DNA from: JAJYLM01 sp964547905
GTDB lineage: Bacteria > JAMCPX01
Length of the DNA: 16,239 bases
Reading direction: 5' to 3'
NCBI GenBank assembly: GCA_964547905.1
Contig: CAZJPN010000028.1
Coordinates: 1 to 16,239 of the forward strand
Shown: positions 1-6,230 of the stretch, in pieces
How positions within the stretch are numbered: the stretch's first letter is position 1
Layout of the letters: the number at the start of each line of letters is the position of its first letter
The notes under the pieces: model-generated
What the model saw: the letters and a program-made list of their open reading frames with translations, nothing else
Told to the model about the DNA's origin: nothing
The model's database searches: none
Translations under genes and position numbers: made by a program

Positions 1-2
1 TG

Positions 3-107
3 AATCTTGAAGACCTCTGGGAGAGAAAACCTATTTGGCAATTACGGGAATGCCTTTATGAACTGAGACAATTGTTTGACTTAAGATTCGAAATGAAGGA
101 AACTTAA
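3..107 (+). CDS. C-terminal tail of an unknown protein (cut by window start)
   Basis: An open frame runs from the left edge to a TAA at 105-107 and gives about 34 residues rich in Leu, Arg and Glu, including WERKPIWQLRE and ELRQLFDLRFEMK. This looks like an amphipathic helical C-terminus rather than random translation. I do not recognise the family, and no start is visible because the gene begins outside the window. A short hairpin at 144-160 follows about 35 bases later and could serve as its terminator. Confidence is low because the fragment is so short. Confidence 0.35.
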   Translation, partial: NLEDLWERKPIWQLRECLYELRQLFDLRFEMKET

Positions 108-129
108 AATCTTGAATACACAATTTTAA

Positions 130-180
130 GGGGTAGTCTCGGCCCGTTTGTTTTAAACGGCAACTGTTCCTGCTTTCCTA
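130..180. repeat. REP-like repeat, copy 1, with small hairpin
   Basis: Bases 144-149 (CCGTTT) and 155-160 (AAACGG) form a 6-bp stem with a 5-base loop. The right arm continues into AAACGGCAACTGTTCC at 155-170. Almost the same string occurs at 11458-11474 (AAACGTGCCACTGTTCC) and 12907-12923 (AAACGGGCCGCTGTCCC). The three copies lie in gene-end or leader positions, which suggests a degenerate dispersed intergenic repeat. The hairpin may double as a weak terminator, although no clean T run follows it. Confidence 0.45.
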
Positions 181-531
181 TTTTCTGCCTCCGTACATCG
201 CAAATATCCCGTACTTATAGTAGCAATCAACATTTGAAAAACCGACAGATTTCAAGGCGATGAGCTGGTCGTCCAAAGTGTCCGGCTTGTTGTCCGTATT
301 GTCTTTATACCTCTGAACAATGTCCTCATAACCGGAACCTTCTATCCCCAAAGCGGTTTTTCTTTCTTTAATCCATTCCTTCCACAGTGCAAGATACCAA
401 TGCTCAAGGTTTTCCGTGGGAGCAAGAACAATATCAATGTTCAGAAAGAAGCCTTCTCTTTCCAGATGGGAATAAACAGCCTTGAATAGTCTTCTTTTCT
501 CATCCATAGCCAGGTGGTCAAATTCCGTCAT
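178..531 (-). pseudogene. C-terminal fragment of a class I SAM-dependent methyltransferase
   Basis: The 117-residue product matches my knowledge of the distal part of small class I methyltransferases: EKRRLFKAVYSHLEREG, then FFLNIDIVLAP, a basic helical stretch, DQLIALKSVGFSNVDCYYKYG, and the terminal strand IFAMYGGRK. The N-terminal Rossmann half with the glycine-rich SAM loop (normally E/D-x-G-x-G-x-G) is absent. I saw no such motif upstream to about 780 in a visual scan, so the gene has lost roughly half its length. I chose the ATG at 531 because GGA sits about 6 bases before it (AAAGGA). The frame stays open to about 663, with a TTG at 594 as another possible start. It could still be translated, but it should be catalytically dead. 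Confidence 0.6.
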
Positions 532-594
532 AATTAATCCTTTACTTCCTGGGCTATTAAGAATAGCAATAGCAAACCCAGTTGAAGCTTGCAA

Positions 595-799
595 TGGAAA
601 TGAAGGGGGGGGGAATACACCACTGCGCCCCTCTTGGTAGAGGAAATATGGTGATGGTAGAAATCAGATGAAAACCGTCACAGTGTAAGTGATCTGTAAA
701 TCACATTGTGGTATAGTATAATGTAAGGAAATTTATAGTCGTTTCCAGACACGGAGGCCGAAATATTGACACAGAGGGCGTTTATGGTAGCGTTAAGCT
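595..799. other. Intergenic region: G9 tract, small palindrome, candidate -10
   Basis: No gene is supported here. It contains a run of nine G at 605-613. A GTGAT-N6-ATCAC inverted repeat at 689-704 resembles a small operator. A perfect TATAAT lies at 717-722, which could drive the Nudix gene about 80 bases downstream, but no good -35 lies 16-18 bases upstream of it (CTGTAA at 694-699 is poor). The TTGACA at 766-771 has no matching -10 at proper spacing. Confidence 0.35.
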
Positions 800-1222
800 A
801 TGACAACATACAGAAATCCGGTTTCTACCGTGGACATTATCATAGAGATTGATGATAAGATCATACTGATAGAGAGGAAAAATCCGCCGTATGGGTGGGC
901 TATACCGGGAGGGTTTGTAGACTATGGTGAATCGCTCGAGAACGCAGCAATGCGGGAGGCATTGGAAGAAACATCGGTCAATGTAAAGCTTTATGAACAA
1001 TTCTACACCTACTCCAAGCCTGAACGTGACCCGCGTCACCACACAGTCACGACTGTGTTTCTTGCCAGGCTCGTCAGCGGTAAACCGGAAGCAGGAGATG
1101 ATGCGAAATCACTGAAATTGTTTACTTCTGGTTCACTGCCGGATACTATTGCATTTGATCATAGGAATATATTGATGGATTATTTTACCTATAAAAAAAC
1201 CGGAAAGAGGCCGGTGCCTTAA
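800..1222 (+). CDS. Nudix hydrolase (ADP-ribose pyrophosphatase-like)
   Basis: The 140-residue protein is a typical single-domain Nudix hydrolase, cleaving nucleoside diphosphates linked to another moiety in the cytosol. The Nudix box is at residues 38-60: G38, E44, R52, E53, E56 and E57 fit G-x5-E-x7-R-E-U-x-E-E-x-G-U. The usual last Gly is Ser59, a tolerated change. The PGGFVDYGE block and the ERKNPPYGWAIPGG lead-in are usual for ADP-ribose or general sanitising members. Substrate cannot be read from sequence. The ATG at 800 lacks a good Shine-Dalgarno, but it is the natural N-terminus of the first beta strand. The AMMECR1 gene follows 15 bases after the stop, so the two probably share a transcript. 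Confidence 0.88.
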   Translation: MTTYRNPVSTVDIIIEIDDKIILIERKNPPYGWAIPGGFVDYGESLENAAMREALEETSVNVKLYEQFYTYSKPERDPRHHTVTTVFLARLVSGKPEAGDDAKSLKLFTSGSLPDTIAFDHRNILMDYFTYKKTGKRPVP

Positions 1223-1237
1223 TATTTCAGGTAAACT

Positions 1238-1801
1238 ATGACAGAATTAAATTTACAGGAGCAAAAAGAGCTTTTACAGCTTGCGAGAAAAACATTGGAA
1301 GCTTATTTAAAAAAAGGATCTATTCCCGACTACAAAACAAATAACCCAAACCTATTAAGAAAAGCAGGGGCGTTTGTGACCCTGAATAAGGACAGTATGC
1401 TGCGCGGCTGTATAGGTAATTTCTTTTCCAATGAACCACTCTATAAGAACATCCAGACCATGGCGATCGCTGCTGCTGTTGAAGATCCGAGATTCAGACA
1501 TGTTACCCCGGATGAGTTAAACAATATAGAGGTTGAGATCTCCGTGCTTTCCGAACTTGAGACCGTAAAATCCATTGATGAGATCAAGGTTGGAGAGCAT
1601 GGATTGTATGTTACAAAAGGCTATTACAGAGGCGTGTTGCTTCCCCAGGTTGCGACCGAGTATGGATGGGACAGGGACACCTTTCTGAGTGAAACCTGTA
1701 TGAAGGCAGGCCTGCCTGAAGATGAGTGGAAAAAAACCGGCATTAAGATAGAAAAGTTCACAGCACAGGTATTTAATGAAGAAGAATTATTCAAAAAATA
1801 A
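1238..1801 (+). CDS. amrA: AMMECR1-domain protein (AmmeMemoRadiSam system protein A)
   Basis: The 187-residue protein carries the AMMECR1 signature LRGCIG at residues 55-60. It also has AAAVEDPRFR at 78-87, an EVEISVLSELE strand at 98-108, and GVLLPQVATEYGWD at 132-145, near the normal full length of the family. In many bacteria and archaea this protein is encoded with a MEMO-family protein and a radical SAM enzyme (the AmmeMemoRadiSam set). Neither partner lies in this window, so here it stands alone between the Nudix and msrAB genes. The molecular function is not established. Cys58 in the signature is the residue usually suspected to be functional. The leader CAGGTAA is a modest ribosome site. 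It probably belongs to one operon with the upstream Nudix gene. Confidence 0.9.
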   Translation: MTELNLQEQKELLQLARKTLEAYLKKGSIPDYKTNNPNLLRKAGAFVTLNKDSMLRGCIGNFFSNEPLYKNIQTMAIAAAVEDPRFRHVTPDELNNIEVEISVLSELETVKSIDEIKVGEHGLYVTKGYYRGVLLPQVATEYGWDRDTFLSETCMKAGLPEDEWKKTGIKIEKFTAQVFNEEELFKK

Positions 1802-1808
1802 TAAAATC

Positions 1809-1837
1809 TTGATTGTAATCATTCCAATGAACATTAT
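1809..1837 (+). promoter_or_regulatory. Candidate sigma70-type promoter of msrAB, possibly leaderless
   Basis: TTGATT at 1809-1814 and CATTAT at 1832-1837 are separated by exactly 17 bases. The -10 ends 8 bases before the msrAB ATG at 1846, so transcription would start at or next to the start codon. That fits the lack of any Shine-Dalgarno before 1846. Both hexamers are 4/6 or 5/6 matches, so this is suggestive only. Confidence 0.3.
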
Positions 1838-1845
1838 ATTACAGT

Positions 1846-2913
1846 ATGATCAAAATGATATTTATTATATTGGCAAGCTCAATAATTGCATTTGGTGCAT
1901 CCTACTTTAGTGAATCAAAAACTTCCGATTCAGAAAATAACGAAGTAACTTCTCATAAAGGATTAAAGACCGCTACATTTGCAGGGGGCTGTTTCTGGTG
2001 TATGGTTTCACCGTTTGAACACATCAATGGGGTGGTAAAAGTTGTATCAGGATATACAGGAGGGAAAACAAAAAACCCAACATACGAGGAAGTTTCTTCC
2101 GGAACAACAGGCCATTATGAGGCAATACAGGTAACCTACGATCCTACGAAGATTACCTACGAAAAGCTTCTGGACGTTTATTGGAGACAGATTGATCCAA
2201 CAGACAGTAGCGGTCAGTTCGTTGACAGGGGTTCTCAGTATAAAACAGCTATTTTTTATCAAACAGCCGAAGAGAGACAGATTGCAGAAAAATCAAAAGA
2301 AGATATTGCAAAACTATGGCATTTTGAAAAGCCGATTGCTACAAAAATCCTAAAGTTCACGGAATTCTACCCTGCTGAGGATTACCATCAGGATTATTAT
2401 AAGAAAGACCCCATACGTTATAAGCTTTATAGGATTGGTTCCGGACGTGATACCTATCTTGAAAAGCAGTGGGGAGATGAAAAGCCCTCAAACGAGGAGT
2501 TGAAAAAGAAACTCACGCCTCTGCAATACAAGGTCACGCAAGAGTGCGGCACTGAAAAGCCTTTTGATAATGAATACTGGAACAACCACCGGGAAGGCAT
2601 ATATGTGGATATTGTTTCCGGAGAGCCCTTATTTAGTTCAAATGACAAGTTTGACTCTAACTCAGGCTGGCCAAGCTTCACAAAACCACTCGTGTCGAAC
2701 AATATCGTTGAAAAAAAAGACACAAGCCATTTTATGGTTAGAACAGAGGTGGAAAGCACGGCAGGCTCACATCTTGGACATGTATTTGACGACGGACCAA
2801 AGCCCACAGGATTGCGTTATTGTATAAACTCCGCTTCCATACGCTTCATCCCCAAAGAAGACCTCAAAAAAGAAGGCTACGGCCAGTACTTGGAATTATT
2901 TGAAAAGAAGTAA
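1846..2913 (+). CDS. msrAB: Bifunctional peptide methionine sulfoxide reductase MsrA-MsrB, exported or membrane-anchored
   Basis: The 355-residue fusion repairs both methionine sulfoxide epimers. The MsrA half (about 40-205) has AGGCFWCM with catalytic Cys49 and a second Cys52, then SGYTGG at 68-73, the GHYEAIQVTYDP strand and EDYHQDYY at 178-185. The MsrB half (about 220-350) has QECGTEKPF with Cys234, GWPSF at 274-278, HLGHVFDDGP at 309-318 and RYCINSASIRF with catalytic Cys326. The CxxC pairs that bind zinc in many MsrB proteins are missing (VDIVSGEP where VCAVCG-type sequence often occurs), so this is the zinc-free form. Residues 1-20 are hydrophobic (IFIILASSIIAFGASYF), consistent with an uncleaved signal anchor or signal peptide, so the enzyme likely acts on extracytoplasmic proteins. 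ATG 1855 is an alternative start. Confidence 0.95.
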   Translation: MIKMIFIILASSIIAFGASYFSESKTSDSENNEVTSHKGLKTATFAGGCFWCMVSPFEHINGVVKVVSGYTGGKTKNPTYEEVSSGTTGHYEAIQVTYDPTKITYEKLLDVYWRQIDPTDSSGQFVDRGSQYKTAIFYQTAEERQIAEKSKEDIAKLWHFEKPIATKILKFTEFYPAEDYHQDYYKKDPIRYKLYRIGSGRDTYLEKQWGDEKPSNEELKKKLTPLQYKVTQECGTEKPFDNEYWNNHREGIYVDIVSGEPLFSSNDKFDSNSGWPSFTKPLVSNNIVEKKDTSHFMVRTEVESTAGSHLGHVFDDGPKPTGLRYCINSASIRFIPKEDLKKEGYGQYLELFEKK

Positions 2914-2940
2914 TCCCGTACAAAGCTTTATACAGGATTA
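2911..2940. terminator. Bidirectional-type terminator palindrome after msrAB
   Basis: A 30-bp palindrome begins at the msrAB stop codon. TAATCC pairs with GGATTA, and the centre is AAAGCTTT. Its two imperfect positions are C-A on the plus-strand RNA but G-U wobbles on the minus-strand RNA, so the hairpin is continuous for minus transcripts. TTTTAT follows on the plus side. It separates msrAB from the convergent OB-fold gene and could end transcripts from both sides. Confidence 0.55.
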
Positions 2941-2976
2941 TTTTATCATAAAGGTATTGTTATACAGTATTCTTTT

Positions 2977-3456
2977 TTATTTTATGTTGCTTCTTGACCA
3001 GACAGGTATGCCGGCACTGTTCCTTAATTCAAGCGTGTTACCGCCCTTCTTTACTTCCGCTGCAATAAGAGCAGGCTGTCCCTGGTATGTTACGCGGGAT
3101 CCTTTAACCTCGATCGTGTCACCTTTTTGGATGTTTAGCCCTTGTTTGTTTATGAACCATGCTGGGCCAAGATGTACAGATATAACCTCCTTATCTGTCT
3201 TTAACATGACGTGTATACCGTAATACATACCTTTCATCGGCGTAAACTGATCCACAGATTCTACCGTACCGCTGACAGTTTCCACTGTTGATGGATTATA
3301 CATCCTCTGGTATGGAGTACCCATACCCCATCCGCCACCAGCCCCATTACCTACGCCCATTCCACCGCCGTGTGGGCCTGCTGCAAACACCACTGATGTA
3401 CTTAAGCATAATGATACAACTGCTGCCATGACAACATGGCTTTTCTTCACTTTCAT
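2977..3456 (-). CDS. Secreted Gly/Met-rich protein with OB-fold-like domain
   Basis: The 159-residue product starts with a clear Sec signal peptide: basic MKVKKSH, hydrophobic 8-24, and likely cleavage near residues 25-26 (VFA-A). A low-complexity linker rich in Gly, Met and Asn spans 27-47. A beta-rich domain follows at about 58-150, with SGTVESVDQF, MYYGIHVMLKT, VHLGPAWF, KGDTIEVKGS and ELRNSAGIPVWSR. This strand order is typical of periplasmic OB-fold proteins often annotated as DNA-binding or magnetosome MamS/MamX-like in sulfate reducers and related bacteria. Actual ligand is unknown. Metal or cofactor handling is plausible given the Met/His-rich start. AGGAGG lies just before the ATG, and the gene follows the DUF134 gene by 21 bases, so it is the second gene of that operon. 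Confidence 0.75.
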   Translation of the reverse strand: MKVKKSHVVMAAVVSLCLSTSVVFAAGPHGGGMGVGNGAGGGWGMGTPYQRMYNPSTVETVSGTVESVDQFTPMKGMYYGIHVMLKTDKEVISVHLGPAWFINKQGLNIQKGDTIEVKGSRVTYQGQPALIAAEVKKGGNTLELRNSAGIPVWSRSNIK

Positions 3457-3477
3457 TTTTTACCTCCTTTTGGTAAT

Positions 3478-3954
3478 TTATATGTTTTTTTTATCCAATA
3501 ATTCCTCGTGGTAGGAAGCGCTTTCTCTCATCATTGTTGCTCCACATTTTGGACATCGTTCCTCTTTACACGGCACACCAGCCCTATGCGGTATTCTTTC
3601 ATTGCATTTCGGACAAATACAAAATCCTACTGCATCCATGCCGTTGCGGGAGTCTCTAAATCCATGCATTTCAATATTGCCTCCCTGGATCCTTAATGCC
3701 CTACCGTTTACCAAAGCGTCAGCGATCTTCTTATGTGCTGATTCTATGATCCTTCCAAAAGTAGGTCTGGATATCTGCATTTTTTCCGCTGCCTGTTCCT
3801 GGTAAAGCCCTTGATAATCGGCAAGCCTCACAGCTTCGAGCTCATCTATATTCAAAATGATCTCTTCGAGCATATTCATAGGTATACCCATTGGTTTGAA
3901 ATACCTTGTACCGGGCATAAACCCTATTCTTCTCCGACATATTGGTCTTGGCAT
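3478..3954 (-). CDS. DUF134-family HTH DNA-binding protein with zinc ribbon
   Basis: The 158-residue protein begins MPRPICRRRIG, the hallmark start of the DUF134 (PF02001) family. Residues 36-82 form a sigma70 region-4-like helix-turn-helix: IDELEAVRLADYQGLYQEQ, then EKMQISRPTFGRIIESAHKKIADAL. The C-terminus adds a zinc ribbon-like module with C114-x2-C117 and C134-x2-C137, plus C112 and C129. Family members are predicted transcription factors and their targets are mostly unknown. A strong GGAGG precedes the ATG. The gene heads an operon with the secreted OB-fold protein. It is preceded by a near-consensus promoter overlapped by a 24-bp palindrome, which makes autoregulation likely (inference). 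Confidence 0.9.
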   Translation of the reverse strand: MPRPICRRRIGFMPGTRYFKPMGIPMNMLEEIILNIDELEAVRLADYQGLYQEQAAEKMQISRPTFGRIIESAHKKIADALVNGRALRIQGGNIEMHGFRDSRNGMDAVGFCICPKCNERIPHRAGVPCKEERCPKCGATMMRESASYHEELLDKKNI

Positions 3955-3971
3955 TAATCCACCTCCAAATT

Positions 3972-4001
3972 TATTGTAAGCATATGTTCACAATATGTCA
4001 A
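3972..4001 (-). promoter_or_regulatory. Promoter with overlapping palindromic operator for the DUF134 operon
   Basis: On the minus strand TTGACA (3996-4001) and TACAAT (3973-3978) are separated by exactly 17 bases, a near-perfect sigma70 promoter. The spacer and -10 are covered by a 24-bp inverted repeat at 3972-3995: outer arms TATTGT/ACAATA, centre CATATG, 10 of 12 positions paired. The layout is typical of a repressor site blocking RNA polymerase. The start codon lies 18 bases downstream of the palindrome, so the 5' leader is very short. Confidence 0.65.
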
Positions 4002-4009
4002 CTAAGGAC

Positions 4010-4044
4010 GGCGGGGTACCCATTCTCTGGATGGGTCGCCCGCC
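4010..4044. repeat. Strong GC-rich hairpin upstream of the DUF134 promoter
   Basis: GGCGGG (4010-4015) pairs with CCCGCC (4039-4044) and ACCCAT (4018-4023) with ATGGGT (4031-4036), leaving a 7-base loop and a small internal loop. No T run follows on either strand, so it does not look like a standard terminator. It is much more GC-rich than its surroundings and resembles a dispersed intergenic hairpin. Confidence 0.5.
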
Positions 4045-4168
4045 GCTATACCGAACGCTTCAACTTTTAACCTGGTAGAAGTATACACCTGGTATGGCTC
4101 CGTTCTTTCTAACTGGGTTTACTCTTAGCAAGGTTGAACTTATATTTTTATCTTAGAGGAGGATTACC
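4045..4168. other. Non-coding leader between hairpin and aldo/keto reductase, repeat-like
   Basis: No gene is supported. The string TTTCTAACTGGGTTTAC near 4108-4124 closely resembles TTCCTAACGGGGTTTAC at 6218-6234, between the aminotransferase and kinase-fold genes, so a short dispersed repeat may be present. TATACA at 4082-4087 lies 17 bases after TTCAAC, a weak promoter candidate for the reductase. AGAGGAGG just before 4169 is its ribosome site. Confidence 0.35.
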
Positions 4169-5155
4169 ATGGAAAAGCGTACGTTAGGTAAATCAGGGCT
4201 GACAGTATCGGCAGTCGGACTCGGGTGCATGGGCATGTCGGAGTTCTACGGGCAGAGGAACGATGAAGAGTCCATTGCCACAATCCATCGTGCGATTGAA
4301 CTCGGCATTAATTTCTTTGACACCGCTGACATGTACGGCGTGGGTGACAATGAAGAGCTTGTCGGAAAGGCATTGAAACCCTTTCGCAGCAAGGTGATCA
4401 TCGCAACAAAGTTCGGGAATGTCCGTGCAAAGGACGGCGCACGACTGGGCATCAACGGGAAACCGGAATATGTTGTCCAGGCATGCGAGGCAAGCCTCAA
4501 GAGACTAGGCATTGAAACGATCGACCTTTACTACCAGCACAGGGTTGATCCTCAAACTCCTATAGAAGAAACAATCGGCGCAATGTCAAGGCTCGTCGAA
4601 CAGGGGAAGGTACGGTTTCTCGGGCTATCCGAGGCCTCCATACAGACGATCCGCAGGGCAAACGCAGTACACCAGATTACAGCACTCCAGACAGAATACT
4701 CGCTCTGGACACGGGACGTTGAAGATGGCATTTTGAAGACATGCCGCGAACTCGGCATAGGCTTTATTGCTTACAGTCCCCTTGGCCGGGGATTCCTCAC
4801 CGGCAGATTAAAGAGTACCGATAACCTGTACGCAGACGATTTCAGACGCAATCATCCGCGGTTCCAGGGAGACAATTTAAAGAAAAACGTACGTTTCCTC
4901 GAGCGCATTGAAGAAATCGCATCCGAAAAGAAATGCACACCAGCGCAGCTTGCACTCGCATGGGTGCTTGCACAGGGTAAAGACATCGTACCCATACCGG
5001 GAACAAAACACCGCAAGTACCTTGAAGAGAATACCGCAGCCGTTGGGATCACCCTGACAGAGGAAGACATCGAGCGGATCGGCAAGGCAGTGCCCCCGGG
5101 CGCTGCAGCAGGAACGCGCTACGCTGAATCCGGGATGCAGGCTGTGAACCGGTAA
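4169..5155 (+). CDS. Aldo/keto reductase
   Basis: The 328-residue NADPH-dependent oxidoreductase of the AKR superfamily should fold as a TIM barrel in the cytosol. The catalytic tetrad is present: D51 and Y56 in FFDTADMYG, K81 in IATKFG, and H124 in YYQHRVD. The start GLGCMGMSEFYG (18-28) is characteristic of AKR13/YakC-type members, and IPGTKHRKYLEEN (276-288) is the cofactor-phosphate loop. The natural substrate cannot be assigned. AGAGGAGG lies at good spacing before the ATG. Codon use appears richer in G+C than in the adjacent genes (impression by eye), which might reflect recent transfer. The gene stands alone between the divergent DUF134 operon and the convergent kinase-fold gene. No clear terminator is seen in the 80-base gap after it. 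Confidence 0.95.
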   Translation: MEKRTLGKSGLTVSAVGLGCMGMSEFYGQRNDEESIATIHRAIELGINFFDTADMYGVGDNEELVGKALKPFRSKVIIATKFGNVRAKDGARLGINGKPEYVVQACEASLKRLGIETIDLYYQHRVDPQTPIEETIGAMSRLVEQGKVRFLGLSEASIQTIRRANAVHQITALQTEYSLWTRDVEDGILKTCRELGIGFIAYSPLGRGFLTGRLKSTDNLYADDFRRNHPRFQGDNLKKNVRFLERIEEIASEKKCTPAQLALAWVLAQGKDIVPIPGTKHRKYLEENTAAVGITLTEEDIERIGKAVPPGAAAGTRYAESGMQAVNR

Positions 5156-5236
5156 CGCACATTCCGGCCTCTCATAAATTGCATGATTTTATTTTCGGCC
5201 CACGGATAAGTCAAATATATTAATTTTCCACATGAT

Positions 5237-6205
5237 TTATCTTTTTATATTTTCCGGCAGGATGTACGGGTATTTGCCCATGAATATTTTCGTTTTTAAG
5301 AACCTGTCAAACCTTCTTAATTTTTGGAAAAGAGCCCATATAAAGGCATCATTTTTATAATAAGCCTTAACTTCTTTATATTCTATCGGCTTTATATTGT
5401 ATTGCTGTGCATCTTCCTCAAAGAATTTATTTGCAAGTTTAATAAGCTGCGGGATCAGCTCTAGCCTGCCTTCTTTATAGAAGTTTGCTATAAGATCTAT
5501 AATAACAAGCCTGAAATCGTAATACCTGTCCAGCACTTCCTGCAGGAAAAACCACTTGACCAGCCATCTTAAAAAAGATGGTGTGCTTTTCAGTAAGAGT
5601 TCCGATTCAAGCATCTCCTTGCCATTTTTACGTATAAGCGGTGTGCTTGTGTCTATGTAAAAAAGTCCCGTTTGTGTCGTTATTACGGGTTTTTCAGGGT
5701 TGGAATCCTTTACAGCCCAGTTTGAAATCTGCCCGTCTATACCTATTTTTATGCCGCTGTTGCTGCCATTAAAATCCCATATCTTTTTCAGACTCCTCAA
5801 TACATTCATAACCAATTGGGATATACCGTCATCAGCGGTACTATGAATGATCTTATTGCCGAGGGATTCCGGCACAAGCTTTTTCTGGACAACAAAAAAG
5901 ACAATGTCACCTTTGTCCGTAACAATACTTGCCGAGCCGTATTCCGGGACATCGATGCCGATATTCAACAGGAGTTCGTTGTATTCATTGTATATGCTTG
6001 TGTAATGTTCAATCTGTCGGTGTGTATCAAATATGGGCATACGTTTATAGGCAATGCCTTCCTGTCCCTGGTATTGCAGCTCAAATACAGTACTTATTTC
6101 TCCATAGCCGAGTATATGAGCGGGAATAACGGATTTATCGGGATGCGCAGGATCAACTCCGGCTTCAAACTTTTTCAAAAGTTCAGTATCAATGTTCAGT
6201 GTCAT
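5237..6205 (-). CDS. Kinase-fold protein of unknown function (DUF6206-like)
   Basis: This 322-residue protein reads like a divergent protein-kinase/aminoglycoside-phosphotransferase fold. A Gly-rich loop region GYGEISTVFELQ spans 33-44. K54 in IAYKRMP fits the VAIK lysine. D157 and N162 in IGIDGQISNW fit the catalytic loop HxDxxxxN. D185 in LFYIDTSTPLIR fits the DFG metal-binding Asp. The C-terminal half is helical with WLVKWFFLQEVLDRYYDFR. I believe this matches the family called DUF6206, but I am not certain. Substrate is unknown. Its gene lies 25 bases after the aminotransferase stop, so the two are co-transcribed and probably act in one pathway. An AGGAAGGGAGGG-type ribosome site precedes the ATG. 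Confidence 0.65.
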   Translation of the reverse strand: MTLNIDTELLKKFEAGVDPAHPDKSVIPAHILGYGEISTVFELQYQGQEGIAYKRMPIFDTHRQIEHYTSIYNEYNELLLNIGIDVPEYGSASIVTDKGDIVFFVVQKKLVPESLGNKIIHSTADDGISQLVMNVLRSLKKIWDFNGSNSGIKIGIDGQISNWAVKDSNPEKPVITTQTGLFYIDTSTPLIRKNGKEMLESELLLKSTPSFLRWLVKWFFLQEVLDRYYDFRLVIIDLIANFYKEGRLELIPQLIKLANKFFEEDAQQYNIKPIEYKEVKAYYKNDAFIWALFQKLRRFDRFLKTKIFMGKYPYILPENIKR

Positions 6206-6230
6206 AAATACCCTCCCTTCCTAACGGGGT

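Noticed and set aside
766..794. TTGACA as -35 box of the Nudix gene
   Set aside because: No acceptable -10 hexamer lies at 16-18 bases; the downstream sequence is GC-containing and overlaps the coding start region.
4010..4044. Rho-independent terminator
   Set aside because: The stem is strong, but neither strand shows a following T run, and the DUF134 promoter lies immediately next to it.
4060..4140. Short minus-strand peptide reading VNPVRKNGAIPGVYF as a gene
   Set aside because: There is no start codon with a ribosome site, and it resembles mistranslated non-coding repeat sequence.
5156..5236. Terminator between the aldo/keto reductase and the kinase-fold gene
   Set aside because: The repeated CGGCC strings do not form a compact stem, and no hairpin plus T run was found.
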